Shown here: piece after piece, positions 53,380 through 64,000 of the stretch | Numbering within the stretch: position 1 is the first letter of the stretch | Layout: each line of letters begins with the position of its first letter | Assembly: GCA_964036315.1 (NCBI GenBank) | Contig: OZ038496.1 | Location: 11,253,035-11,317,034 of the forward strand | DNA from: Acanthosepion esculentum | Taxonomy: Eukaryota > Mollusca > Cephalopoda > Sepiida > Sepiidae | Direction: 5' to 3' | Length of the DNA: 64,000 nt | The notes under the pieces: model-generated | Database searches by the model: none | What the model saw: the letters and a program-made list of their open reading frames with translations, nothing else | Told to the model about the DNA's origin: nothing | Translations under genes and position numbers: made by a program

Positions 53380-55060
53380 TTTAAACGATACACTGTCGTA
53401 TTTGATGAAATAATTCTAGCCACAATTTCGTACCATTAAACCACGGTTTTGCCTTTGTTCGTTGACTCATTATTTTTAGTACTGAAATACGTAATTTCTT
53501 TCCGAACACCATTTTTAGCCTCTCTTTGAAATCTACATTTAAAAAGATATGTTTTTTTATTATAGTGGGTTATCAGTTATAGTGAAGTGTATGTGTGTTG
53601 AAACAGATTAGTTTGATTTGGCCTTGTTAGTTAGATAGCCAACCACATGAGGGGTATAAAACAAGAAAATCAAATTGTAAAGTGAAACAACAAATTTATA
53701 TATATATAAATCAATCAAGGTCTGTACAAATAAAATGAATGTATTTTGGTTTTACAAGGTTGCCAAAATGTTCGTAGTAGTCCTTGCAAGAATGAGTTTA
53801 TGTGTACGCAGGCAGGAACGTATGTGTGGATGTATGTATGTATGAGCGTTATCATAGTGTATGAATGACTTTGAAGTAATCACTCAGTCTTAAAATGTTC
53901 CGTTTGTTTATTAAGTATAAAAGCAGTGAGGAAGAAAGGTAGAGATAATAATAACGATCGCTGGACGTTTGTCAACGGACGTGTTAATACGCTTGTCTCC
54001 TTCTCTCTAGTGACAGACGAATTTGGCCGTCTTTTATTTTGTTTGTGGTGTTTGAAATGGTCATTTGGGAATTCACTCCCGGATATGATCCAGACCTTTC
54101 CATTAGACGACGAACAAACTTGAGTTGTCTCGCGAAAAGGTCCGTAAAAGAATTTGTTTCTGAGAATTGAAGATTATTTGAATTTTGTTTTTAAATGTTT
54201 TCTAGTTTTCTATTGTGCGAAAAAAATTTCTCATCAAGGTGTGAAATATCACGAGTTTTGGATTCACTTTTGCGTGTGTGTTAAGCAAAGTTTGTAAATT
54301 CGAGTCATTATAATTTCTAACAAAATCAATGAGTCAGTGTTTAGCATTTGAATTTTAAATCTAGATCTTGTTTTGTTCACGACATTATAACACATCTTCT
54401 ATTTCTGAACGTATATCTAATCAATTAGCCTTTATTATGCATTCCGTTTAAATTTTCATTCACCAAATAACTTTACATTTTTATTGTCCAGGACAGAGTA
54501 TTTGACAAATTATTTCTAGCCCCAGTTTCGTACATTCAGGAGCAGACGCTATTCATTATTGGGTTCAATTAGACTGCGCATTCCGTTTAGTTTCTTTCTT
54601 ATCCCCATATAACTTTATATTATTTTATTCTCCAGGGCAACATCTATGTTTTTGAGCCTTGATCTGCCAGTTAGTCTCCACTGGGCATTCTGTTTTAATT
54701 TTCAATCCCCGAATAATTTTATTTTTAATATCCAGCTTGCGAGGGTATTTGAAGAATTATTTCTCGCCCTTTTTTTCGTACATTCAGGAGCAGACGCCAT
54801 TCATTATTGATGATGGGTTCTGCCTTTGTTGCTTGAGTTATGAATCGCAGTAATTACTTTCCGAAAAAAATGATATTTTTAGCCTAGCTTTAAAATCTAT
54901 AACAAAAGCGATATCCCGATTATAACACGTCTGTTTCTACCGCGCATTCCTTTTAATTTTTTTAATCGCCAAATTACTTCCTATTTTTTAATTCTCCAGG
55001 GCAACATCTGTGTTTTGCTCATTCTATTTTTCTTATCTGGACTCTGCTCGGCATAAATAA
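53380..55060. repeat. Degenerate long-period tandem duplication
   Basis: TTCTCCAGGGCAACATCTGTG-like, ACATTCAGGAGCAGACGCC-like, AATTATTTCTAGCC and GGGTTCTGCCTTTGTT-like blocks recur two to four times at intervals of a few hundred bp. No frame is conserved between copies. A short 65-aa frame at 53926 is unrecognised. Confidence 0.55.
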
Positions 55061-55254
55061 TCTTTCCTATCAAGTCGTGTCTATTTATGTCTTCCTTCAG
55101 AGTTAACTTTATGTCAGTGTCATTTCTGTTTTCGCTACCTTATTGTGTCTAGACGGATGTTGTTTTGATCTAATTCGTTTTACAACAATTGTTTTGACAT
55201 TTTATTTCTAGGGATTCTGATTCTTTGCTCCAGTGTGTTTTTAATTTCTTCTTT

Positions 55255-55320
55255 TATCTGCCATGCCTCTTCAGAACCTTAGCGATCATAGCTCTCCACA
55301 TCTTCCTATCCGTTTAAATA
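55255..55320 (-). pseudogene. LINE-a C-terminal tip
   Basis: The minus frame reads DRKMWRAMIAKVLKRHG, matching the end of LINE-a near 3130-3180 (KVWKAMVAYIMKGRG). Confidence 0.5.
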
Positions 55321-55559
55321 TAAGTATTTATTGTCTTCTTACTAGTGCGCACAGTCCTGACCTACTATATATTCACAGAATTGTTAGGTAGGTGACATTG
55401 CAATTTAACTATCAACATGCCCAGTGAGTATCAAATTCTCCAAACCTCATTTCTACATTATGTGCCCCTGATCGTCATACGACAATTTTCCGTGTGTCTT
55501 TTGAAATCTCCGGGAAATTAATTTTGCCGCGTTTTTCAAACAATCTGTTCAATCATTCA

Positions 55560-56210
55560 AACCCTCACACAAGTGGTTGACTTTCCTACACCTTTTTCCT
55601 CAGTAATCCTGACAGTAATGCTTCCCTTCTTGATCTCTGTTTTACCTACGCAGCTCTGGCCTTCGCAACTCGTATCATGCCTTAGTGTCAATTAACATCT
55701 TCCACTCCCTCTCTAGCCGAGAACCTCCTACTCCTGCTTCCTACTCGTCTGAGTCCACCCTTCAAATCTACAAATCTACCATTCGTCATTGCATTGAATA
55801 CTGTTGCCATGTATGGTATGGTGACCCTCTGTTCATCTCGTGGTTCTTGACATATGCCAAAGACGGATATGCAATGTGATAGGTCCTGACCTGTCATCTC
55901 TACTCCACTCACTTTCTTGCAGACGTGATATTGATACACTCTGTCTTTTCTACAAATATTTTCATGGCAACTGCTCAGACGAGATATTTTTTACTGGTGC
56001 CCGAACGTCATGAATTTAAGCGTGCTACTAGGTTGGCATCACGATCTCACCCTTTTATGGTTAGAACAGTTAAATGTAACCGCCTATTCTACTCTAAAAT
56101 ATTCTTCTCTTACATTTCCGGTCAGTGGAACTCCCTTCCACTTACTTGCTTCCCTGATAACAATAATCTTCAAAAATTTAAATGTAACGTCAATCTGTTA
56201 CAGTTTTTTT
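55560..56210 (+). pseudogene. LINE-b fragment, longest
   Basis: Includes part of the RT thumb (HCIEYCCHVWYGDPL), then in other frames LDICQRRICNVIGPDL, SLSCRRDIDTLCLFYKYFHG, ERHEFKRATRLASRSHPF, VKCNRLFYSKIFFS, QWNSLPLTCFPDNNNL and FKCNVN. Truncated exactly where the TATA-bearing repeat begins (56220). Confidence 0.75.
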
Positions 56211-56219
56211 GGGTCCCCT

Positions 56220-56406
56220 TATGTACTAGTGAGCCAACCAAAATGATCTGACTTATTTTATAGTTCGCCAATAGAAGTTTAACCAACCAGAAGAATTAAA
56301 ATTTTCAATCCGACGTGTATAAAGGCGGACATTTTGTTTCCTCTCCGAATATCCACTGCCGACCTCTGATATCGATGACCAGAAGTACTACTGAACTACG
56401 CTCGGC
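56220..56406 (+). repeat. LTR-like repeat with TATA box, copy 2
   Basis: TGTACTAGTGAGCCAACC through GTGTATAAAGGCGG (TATA at 56318-56323) to GAACTACGCTCGGCTACT. Collinear with 22749-22940. Here the CCAAT of copy 1 is CCAAC. Confidence 0.55.
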
Positions 56407-56815
56407 TACTTATATAGAGTATAGATGAATTCAGAAAAACTACACTTTTACGAAGTCACAAATAATATTGAGCGATGGTTCGACTGTTTTGTCCTTTTTC
56501 AACTAGAGATCACGATATATTTTGCAATCTCTCCCAGATATCAGTTAATTCTAGAAAATATCTACATAAGATGTTCACCCAATATGCGGTCAGTAAGAAC
56601 CTCTTACACTCATAGAACATATTAAAGGCAAGAAATCCAGTTTGTTCCAAACAGAATGGGAATGTCTGCAAAATATCCCCATCCATCCAATATATGGACA
56701 AAACTTGACAAATGTATGCTAGGCTTTTTTCTTCACCAAAAATATTAGGTTCACTTTTCGGTTTTACCTGTTTTAATTCTGTTCTTTCTTGACTTGAAAT
56801 CAAAACGCTGGGATC
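56407..56815. other. No gene called
   Basis: A 136-aa minus frame (56510-56920) spans this and the next repeat; see rejected items. Confidence 0.4.
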
Positions 56816-58170
56816 GCTAGTTTGTATCTCATTTTTGTCTGTCAACACGATTCTTGCTTTGCCTTGTATATATTGTTGCTTGATTACTTTTTCACAGTTA
56901 TTTTCTTTACTTTCTCTCATTCTTTATTCTGGATTTTGTCAGTTCGTTTTGTTGGGCATTTCTGCCAATAACATTTAACTATGGTGAATAGCTCTACAGC
57001 ATAGAGGGCCAGAATTAATCTCTGTTTCAATAGTGACCAATCAAAATACGAGCTGATAATAAAAAAAAGCGATTAACCCACGTAACGAACTTTTGAAAAT
57101 GGTTGGCGGAACAGAATTTTGGATAGATAGCAAAAAGACAAAACTTACTAAGCGATATAATCAACAAGGAATCGTGTAGATCAAATGACCGCCAACGGCC
57201 AGAAGGGACATAACAAAGAAAAATGGGGACGACAAAATCCCGCAGATACAGAACTATAACTACCTGCTTAATGTTGTAACAAAGAACGGAATATGGACAG
57301 AGGAAAGCGCAGTGTATAGCGAGCGAGGCCTGACAACAGCAAAGTAAATATAATTAAAAATGTGTGAGGAAACACAGAGTTAATATTTAATCTTATATAT
57401 GACATTGAGCTTTGGCGATATTTTGTTATTTCTAATCCTAGTAGAAATGACTGCAAAGAACTTTTCTCCTCTCTAATTTATAGTCTGAAGCACACAAGTG
57501 CATGCTGGGATTTATTCCTATAAATTAGCCACTTCTCGGTTACATCTGACTCCGTCCCGGTCTGTCTCGTCTTGATGTCAGAACGCTACGTTAGCTTATC
57601 CGAACTAAATTTATCAACGCCAATTCTTAGTTTGTGATTTTTTTTTTTTTTTGCCATATTACTGTTGCTTTATCTAATTACGGTTAATTTACCTTGCATA
57701 TATTCTTTGCTTGCTTTATATTATTTTGCCCTTTTTCTTTTCGTTCATTCGGATTTGCTTTTGTGTCAACCCCCAATTCTTAGTTTGGGAACTTTTTGCT
57801 TTATTATTGTTGATTTGCCTTGCATATATTGTTGTCTTCCTTTATATTCTTTTGTCCTGAGATTTCTTCTGAGCCAATAAAATAGGTTAGTTCTTGGTTT
57901 CATATGACTCAGTCGCAGTCTGTCTTGCCTTGAAGAACAATGCATTTATTCCTCCAAATTTGTTGTTGTGTATCAACCTCTAATTCTTAGTTTGTGATCT
58001 TTTTACTATACTATTTGCTTTCCTTGATTACTATAACTTTGTCTTGCATATATTCTTTGCTTGTTTTGTATTATATCTGTCCTGTTCTTTTCCTTTTCTT
58101 GTCATTGTTTATTGCAAACTTTGTCAATTCTGTTTGTTGGGCAGTTCTGCCATTCATTTACATTTAACCA
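56816..58170. repeat. Degenerate tandem duplication
   Basis: TTGCCTTGCATATATTCTTTG-like, CTTTATATTATTTTG, CAATTCTTAGTTTGTGA and GTTGGGCATTTCTGCCA blocks recur, three of them within 57600-58100. Confidence 0.6.
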
Positions 58171-58374
58171 TGACAACACAGTCTACAATTTTCATCGTGG
58201 ATAAGGATTGAATTGAAAGGATAGATATCGGAGTAGGAAGTAGACACGTGCTAAAACCAAGGGGCAAAACATATAACCAACATGGACGCTTCAATAAAAA
58301 TAGGAACAACAACGAAATTAGAAGCTGATTTTTAAAAAAAGCTACAATCTGCTGTTAAGTGAGACAAGAAATAG

Positions 58375-59070
58375 GTTGTTAATCCTAACGCCTCCAAAAC
58401 GAAACTTCGTTTTATTAATCATCTGAAGGGATCCAGTTTTCCTCCTAACAGCATGGCTGATTCTAACCTTAAGGTGAGTGACTCATTGCGACTTCTTGAG
58501 CTCATCTTCTGCTAATAAAGTTGGTTCACTGTGTCGTAGTAAAGAATTTTTCTAGCCAGAATCCATTTTCATATTAATTCGTCTATCATCCGTCCATATT
58601 GGAATATTACTGATTGTTCGGTGCTTTTGGCTAAATATTTCCAGATTTTTTAATAAAATAAAAACAAGAATAAGCAATATTATTGGTCCTAACCTGGCGT
58701 CTCGCCCTCAGTCATTTTCCCACCGCCATAATGTAACTTCGCTGTGCTTTTTCTATAAATACTCTCATGGTATTTGTTCGGACAATCTCTCCGTACCCAG
58801 AATGTAAGCGCAGTACTAGATTGGCGGCAAGCTCTCATCTTTTTACAAATTAATTGGCTAGATATAACCTTAAGTCCTGTGCTAACAGTTTCTTTTCTCG
58901 CACTTATCCCTTGCAGAACGCTTTTCTGGCAAATTCCTTCTTCGAACAAAGCAATGTCAAATTCAGTACCAATCGTTATCTTCAGTCCTTTTGATTAATC
59001 GTCTGCTGTCCACTCTCCTTAATAATGTTTCCCTTTTTCTTTATTCTTTCACACATTCAGTAGAAATTTG
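58375..59070 (+). pseudogene. LINE-b-like fragment
   Basis: Pieces PNASKTKLRFINHLKGSSFP, NNKQYYWS-type remains of NIIGPNL, SHRHNVTSLCFFYKYSHG in another frame, then WRQALIFLQINWLDIT, ALTVSFLAL and a C-terminal FKAMSNS stretch. More diverged than the other copies. Confidence 0.6.
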
Positions 59071-59232
59071 TAGGTACTGTTAAGAATGATTTACGAATTG
59101 TTTATTTCATGATTGTGATTAGAATCAAATTCAGGCACAGTTAAGATTACATAATGAGGAAATACGGCTTTGAAAATACGACAGATTGAAGGTAAGAGCT
59201 ACAAACGAAATAACTATTAGTGAACTTGAGTA

Positions 59233-59951
59233 TCTGTCTATATTTCTGAGATGAGGTATTATGTACACTATTTACATTATTCGGACTATTGTCCTTGTCT
59301 TTGTTGCCACATTTATCAGAACCTTTCGCCCATTCTGTACCTGCCTATATTTCCGAGATGAGCTATTATGTACACTATTTAAATTATTCGGACTATTGTC
59401 CTTGTCTTTGTCGCCATATTTGTCGCAACGTTTCGCCATTTTGTATATGTCTATATTTCTGAGATGAGGTATTACATACACTATTTACATTATTCGGACT
59501 ATTGTCCTTGTCTTTGTTGCCATATTTATCACAACGTTTTGGCCCTTCAGTATCTCTATATTTCTGAGATGAGGTATTATGTACACTATTTACATTATTC
59601 ACACAGGTATCCACCTACTCAAGTTCATTATTCGTACTATTGTCGAACTGAACACTTTATTTCGCTCACTGGGGTAGACTGTTCTAGTTACACGTGCCAT
59701 GTTTTTAATGGATGTCAGTTATTAGTTATCTCCTGTTAATCCCCTCTCTCCAATTTGTCCACTGCCTTAACCGGGTATTGAACACACACTCTTTGGGCCA
59801 TGTCACTAGATCTAACCAACGCCTTTATCCACTGTGCCATGTGTCATTAAACATGTCACGTGGAACTAGAACAACCAACTGAAGAAGGGCTGGGCGTACA
59901 ACGACCGAAACGTTGTAATAAATATGGCGTCAAAGATAATAATCCGAATAA
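59233..59951. mobile_element. Palindromic PLE-a island with 12-bp target duplication
   Basis: About four minus-oriented units, the minus 3' region to about 59840, then a short plus 3' region ending AATAA. The 12-bp TGAACTTGAGTA is at 59221-59232 and 59952-59963. An inverted copy of the right flank, ATCCACCTACTCAAGTTCAT, sits inside (about 59610). Confidence 0.85.
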
Positions 59952-59963
59952 TGAACTTGAGTA

Positions 59964-60564
59964 GGTGGATGGCTGTGCTAGGTTTAGGAGAGATAACAAA
60001 AAAGACAAATTTTATTAAAATCTATGAAGTTGTGGAGAGCCATGATCGTCTACTCTATGTAGGGTTACAACAAACAGAAGACAAAGAACTGACTGCTAGT
60101 CACTGAAACACGGATAAGCGATAAATGGAAATTGTTAATATTGCAATTATTGCAAAATGTTATATGGACTCTCAGGAATTTTACAGCACGTCGTAAAATG
60201 AACGCCATTCGGCAGACATGTAAAAATTATTAAGAGAAACAATTAACTCATAAAGAAAGGAGAAGAGACAAAGGTGCGATAACGATGCCGTGAAAACGAT
60301 GAAAAATAATTGGCTTCGTTTCTTGCGCTTGAAATAATACCTTTGTTCTGCCTCGTGATGTCCAGAAGCGACATCGTAGAAATTGCACCTGCATTGGAAT
60401 AAACATTAACGACACGAAAGAAAACCACGTCGTATCATGTACTGGACATAGCGAGAGCATCTCAGGGTCACATCCATCGATCTGGTCTCAAAGATCAAAG
60501 CTGAGATTATTTTGTTTTGTTTTTTCTCGGTTGGGTAGGGGTAAATTTTATTTTCAAATTCTAT
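59964..60564. other. No recognised feature
   Basis: No assignment. Confidence 0.4.
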
Positions 60565-61150
60565 TTGATCTTTAACTATTTATACTATTTAGATTGTTCG
60601 GACAGTTGTCTTAATCTTTGTTGGCATATTCACGACGTTTCGGCCGTTGTACGCCCTCGCCTGCTTCAGGTGATTGGAATTTCGAACCGAAACATTTATT
60701 TCGTCCACTCGGGTAGATTGTTCTAGATTAACATGCCAGGCCTCTTCTGGCTATATCAGTATCAGTTATTTTCTCTTTAATTCAACCATCCAAGTTCAGG
60801 TTAATCTCTGTTGTAACTAGGTATTGAACTCAAAACTCTTTGGGTCAAGTCACTTTCACCAACGATTTTATTCACTGGGCCATTTGTCTTGAAGGATTCG
60901 ATTCAAAAAAGCAATCACCTGAAGAATGCCGGAACGTATTTTGGTCGAAACATCGACAAAGATGAGGACATTATGAGGATATTATTACACGATGATATTA
61001 TTACATGATAATTACAACCCCGTATCTAAGATATATAGACAGATCCTGAAGAAGGACGGAGCGTTCAACGGCCGAAAAGTTGTGTATATGACAATAAAGA
61101 TGAGCACAACACTCCGAACAATGCAAATAGTGCAAATAATGACAATACAT
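60565..61150. mobile_element. Diverged palindromic PLE-a island
   Basis: Minus part 60570-60900 (GACGTTTCGGCCGTTGTAC, CTGCTTCAGGTGATTGG), plus part 60905-61150 with two cores (CACCTGAAGAATGCCGGAAC then GGTCGAAACATCG, and ATCCTGAAGAAGGACGGAGC). Contains a short GATATTATTACACGATGATA block near 60985, the same motif as the minisatellite at 62843. Confidence 0.75.
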
Positions 61151-61414
61151 CATATAAACCGATCATTAACTGTCTGACCTAATTAAAGACCTTTCCATAG
61201 CGAGGTAAAAAAAGATGTGAGCATGAAACACATTTATAGAGCACCCCTCCCTATGGATTTCTCCTTCAAATCTTTCATTGACGATTTAGGCCTCTTAGCC
61301 AACACATGGGACTGAAACTGCTATGAATGAGTGAAGAAAAACGAAGAGAAAAAGGATCGGAATTTACTCTCTCACTCACTTTAACAAGTTCTCTCGTTCT
61401 TCATTCCTCATTAC
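61151..61414. other. No recognised feature
   Basis: No assignment. Confidence 0.4.
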
Positions 61415-61740
61415 GCTTACAGCCACACCAATTAGCGTACGATCACTGAAGTTAAGCAACGTCGAGACTAGTCAATACCTACATTGGTGACCGCCTAGGA
61501 ACATCAGGTAGGATAGCTTAGATGTACGGGTGCTGTAATCGATAATGGCTTGGAATTTTTAATCGGAGAGTCGAGTTACAAATCCCGTTACGATCGTTGT
61601 ATTGACTTCCTCCAGCAATGGGCTAATTGTTAAGACTTGTATCGATAAATTATTACTATTAGAACAAGAAATAATCTTAGAATCTATTTTTTTTTATCGA
61701 TTTCAATCCAAATAAGGAAGCCCAGCCACTACGTTTAGAA
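61415..61740 (+). repeat. 5S rRNA/tRNA chimeric SINE, copy 3 (fullest head)
   Basis: 61415-61519 aligns with nearly all of 5S rRNA: GCTTACAGCCACACCA at the start, GAAGTTAAGCAACGTCGAG, TTGGTGACCGCCTAGGAAC, GATAGCTT at the end. Then a tRNA-like part, GGGTGCTGTAATCGATAATG to GAGTTACAAATCCCG, and the shared body. Two pol III internal promoters in series. Confidence 0.85.
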
Positions 61741-61794
61741 GAATCAGAAAACCGAAACTTTATTAAGGAGCGAGAAGAAAAGAAAGTAATCAGA

Positions 61795-62700
61795 AGTTCG
61801 ATACATTGGTTTACGTTACGGCATATCAATCTCAATGGATTAGTTAATGCTGACGAGATTTTAGGATAGGTTGGTATGAAAGAATATGTATTCTTTGTAA
61901 GAAATCAGTTTGGAAATCAGGTTTCATTGACGTAGTTTTGTGAAGAAAGTTTTTGTCCAGAGTAAAATCTATTGCTAGATTTTTTTTTTACAATAATAAT
62001 GTGGCATTCTTTCCCAAATGTATAACTGGTAATAATTAATTTTCAAAAATGTTTTGCTGGTAAAAACTCCTTTTCAAATTTGTGTTGCCGGTAATAATTC
62101 CTTTTCAAAAATGTATTGCTGATAATAATTCCTTTTCAAAAATGTTTTGCTGGTAGTAATTCCCTTTCAAATATGTGTTGCCGGTAATAATTCCTTTTCA
62201 AAAATATATTGCTTTTAATAATTCCATTTCAAATATGTGTTCCTGGTAATAATTCCTTTTCCAATATGTATTGCTGGTAATATCCTTTTTTTTTTAAATC
62301 TATTGCTGGTAATATCTTTTTTAAAATCTATTACTGGCAATATCTTTTTAAAAAATGTATTACTCGTAAATTTTGTTTTTTTGTTAAAAATGTATTACTG
62401 GTAATTTTACTTTAAAAATCTATGTTTATACTTCCATGGTGTTTTCACCCCAGACTCTGGATTAGCTATTTGACCATATCCAGGACCCTAATACGTGGTG
62501 CAACCGCGGGGCAGGGTGGACCTGGAAAACAGCAATTAAAAACGGCGGACAGGAGAAAGCGATTGATACTGCATTTAAATCTTTTAATTTTTGCATGGAG
62601 TCAGAAGAGAGCTGCACAATATCTAAAACTTATTCTGTCTTCAAATAACCTGCAAATGTTTGATAAGCTGGAGAAAACGAATCACTCAATAAATCGATCA
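61795..62700 (+). repeat. Dispersed repeat family M, copy 3, with expanded internal array
   Basis: Same framework as 29569 and 36385. The internal TGTATTGCTGGTAATAATTC, CTTTTCAAAAA unit (about 31 bp) is expanded to about 13 copies (62000-62415), against two to three in the others. Ends in 5S/tRNA SINE body sequence (TTCAAATAACCTGCAAATG). Confidence 0.7.
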
Positions 62701-62842
62701 ATCAATCGATCATTCCTCACTAGGCGTTCCGGAGAAATTGCAAAATTTAATTTTTCAAGGTTTATTCGTGAAATTATTTTCTTGAAAGAGAAATAGTGAG
62801 GAAGATATTTAGTTCATTTGGTGATTATTTCCAAACGTTTCG

Positions 62843-63305
62843 TTATTACACGATGATATAATTACATGATGATATTATTACACGATATTATTACATGATG
62901 ATATTATTAGACGATGATATTATTACACGATGATATTATTACACGATGATATTATTACTCGATGATATTAATACATGATGATATTATTGCATGATGATAT
63001 TATTACATGATCATATTATTACACGATATTATTACATGATGATATTATTACACGATGGTCTTATTACATGATGATATTATTACACGATGGTATAATTACA
63101 TGATGATATTATTGCATGGTGATATTATTACATGATGATATTATTACACTATGATATTATTACATGATTATATTATTACTCGATGAAATTAATACATGAT
63201 GATATTATTGCATGGTGATATTATTACATGATGATATTATTACACTATGATATTATTACATGATGATATTATTAAACGATGATATTATTACACGATGATA
63301 TTATT
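62843..63305. repeat. 16-bp minisatellite, about 29 units
   Basis: Unit GATGATATTATTACAC with CAC/CAT alternation and higher-order duplication. Confidence 0.95.
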
Positions 63306-64000
63306 GAAAAGGGAAATACCCTTATTGACACGGTGCTATTAACTGGAAAATAATTTTCATTGAAAGTATTTTCAGAATGAGTTGGAAATAATGAACATTG
63401 GTTTTTGGTTGGAGGTAGAGGATGACTTGAACCCAGTGGTGTAAATATGTTAGAAATTCATGAATCATTCACTAGTATTTTTTTATGAATTTCGTTGGCG
63501 GATGAGAGAATAATTGTAAAACATTTTTTTCTTTCTAATTTTTCTACGTTCTTCCATTTTTTTATTTTTATTTTGCTCTTTCCTGTTTTTGTTTTTTTTC
63601 GCAAACATATAATCTGTAAAACATGGCGATATTATTTACGTGTTAATCGGTTTATCTGCTTTAGGGTAAGGTTATCTGTGTTTGTGGACGAAAATAAAAA
63701 TTTAACTCCATAGATTAGATTAGTATCAGTGTACTCTGGTTAAGTATCTGCAAGATAATTTCACTAGTCTAATAGTAGAAGACAATGTGTTTAGATAACT
63801 TTTAATGTCGTGTGTTCAAATCTGAACAGAATATTATAGCTAATGCTTTTTAATTCAAGAAATTTCGGAAAAGGGAACATACTTTAAAAGGGAACATACT
63901 TTAAACATTAAGTCTAATTATAATATTGTTAAATTGTTTGAAAATTATTGCATGGAGGTCATCTTAAAAAACATGATGAGTTATATCGTCTGAACGTGAC
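63306..64000. other. No recognised feature
   Basis: AAAGGGAACATACTTTAAA is duplicated in tandem near 63870-63905; nothing else found. Confidence 0.4.

Noticed and set aside
56510..56920. 136-aa minus-strand frame beginning MRESKENNCEKV
   Set aside because: Longest non-repeat-looking frame, but it overlaps a degenerate tandem-duplicated block, has no recognised domain and no supporting promoter or splice signal.
61415..61519. Functional 5S rRNA gene
   Set aside because: Shorter than 5S, with many changes, and fused to a tRNA-like SINE body; same fusion at 35858.
62843..63305. Possible CRISPR array
   Set aside because: Units are contiguous 16-bp repeats without unique spacers, in a metazoan sequence.

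Overview
The window reads as intergenic and intronic DNA from a large, repeat-dense animal genome, most likely a coleoid cephalopod (octopus-like). This is an inference from three things: many (TA)n and tetranucleotide microsatellites, tRNA-derived SINEs, and degenerate non-LTR, Penelope-like (PLE), Tc1/mariner and LTR fragments. No complete host gene is visible. The only host coding candidates are three short exon-like blocks at 26449-26651, 29121-29228 and 30769-30908, all tentative. Nearly all long open frames are shadows of simple repeats, (TA)n read as YIYI and (GAA)n read as R/E.

Layout. 1-5200: a tRNA-hammerhead SINE, a 500-bp GAA tract, and a LINE split by an LTR-like insertion that carries two tandem GC-rich hairpin elements; then a piggyBac-type MITE. 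5970-6860: an internally deleted mariner. 8790-14170: PLE repeat islands with a 108-bp tandem array and LINE debris. 15200-16790: a tRNA-like trimer, a second tRNA-hammerhead SINE and a solo LTR with a perfect 5-bp target-site duplication (TSD). 17640-19165: LINE debris and an AT-rich minisatellite. 22700-24090: an LTR-like promoter repeat, then a PLE GIY-YIG endonuclease remnant with its 3' region. 25200-33400: palindromes, candidate exons, minisatellites. 33700-40600: LTR-like repeats, a 5S/tRNA chimeric SINE, a TIR MITE, a PLE island inserted in a SINE, a second solo LTR. 41500-43750: a tandem hammerhead repeat with a canonical ribozyme, another PLE endonuclease, and a third tRNA-hammerhead SINE. 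44400-51500: two Tc1-like elements (one inserted in a TA microsatellite) and a tandem dimer of the tRNA-hammerhead unit. 51600-64000: a hammerhead-like site, inverted repeats, LINE fragments, more PLE islands and minisatellites.

The unifying theme is a set of repeat families whose units end in a minimal type I hammerhead ribozyme. In two families, H1 and H2, a tRNA-like pol III promoter sits directly upstream of the ribozyme, and units occur head-to-tail so that the predicted cleavage site falls at the unit junction. PLE repeats here also combine a tRNA-like segment with a hammerhead-like core. Hammerheads in PLEs and animal retrozymes are established knowledge. Whether the tRNA-hammerhead SINE-like arrangement is described in this lineage I cannot tell from the sequence.
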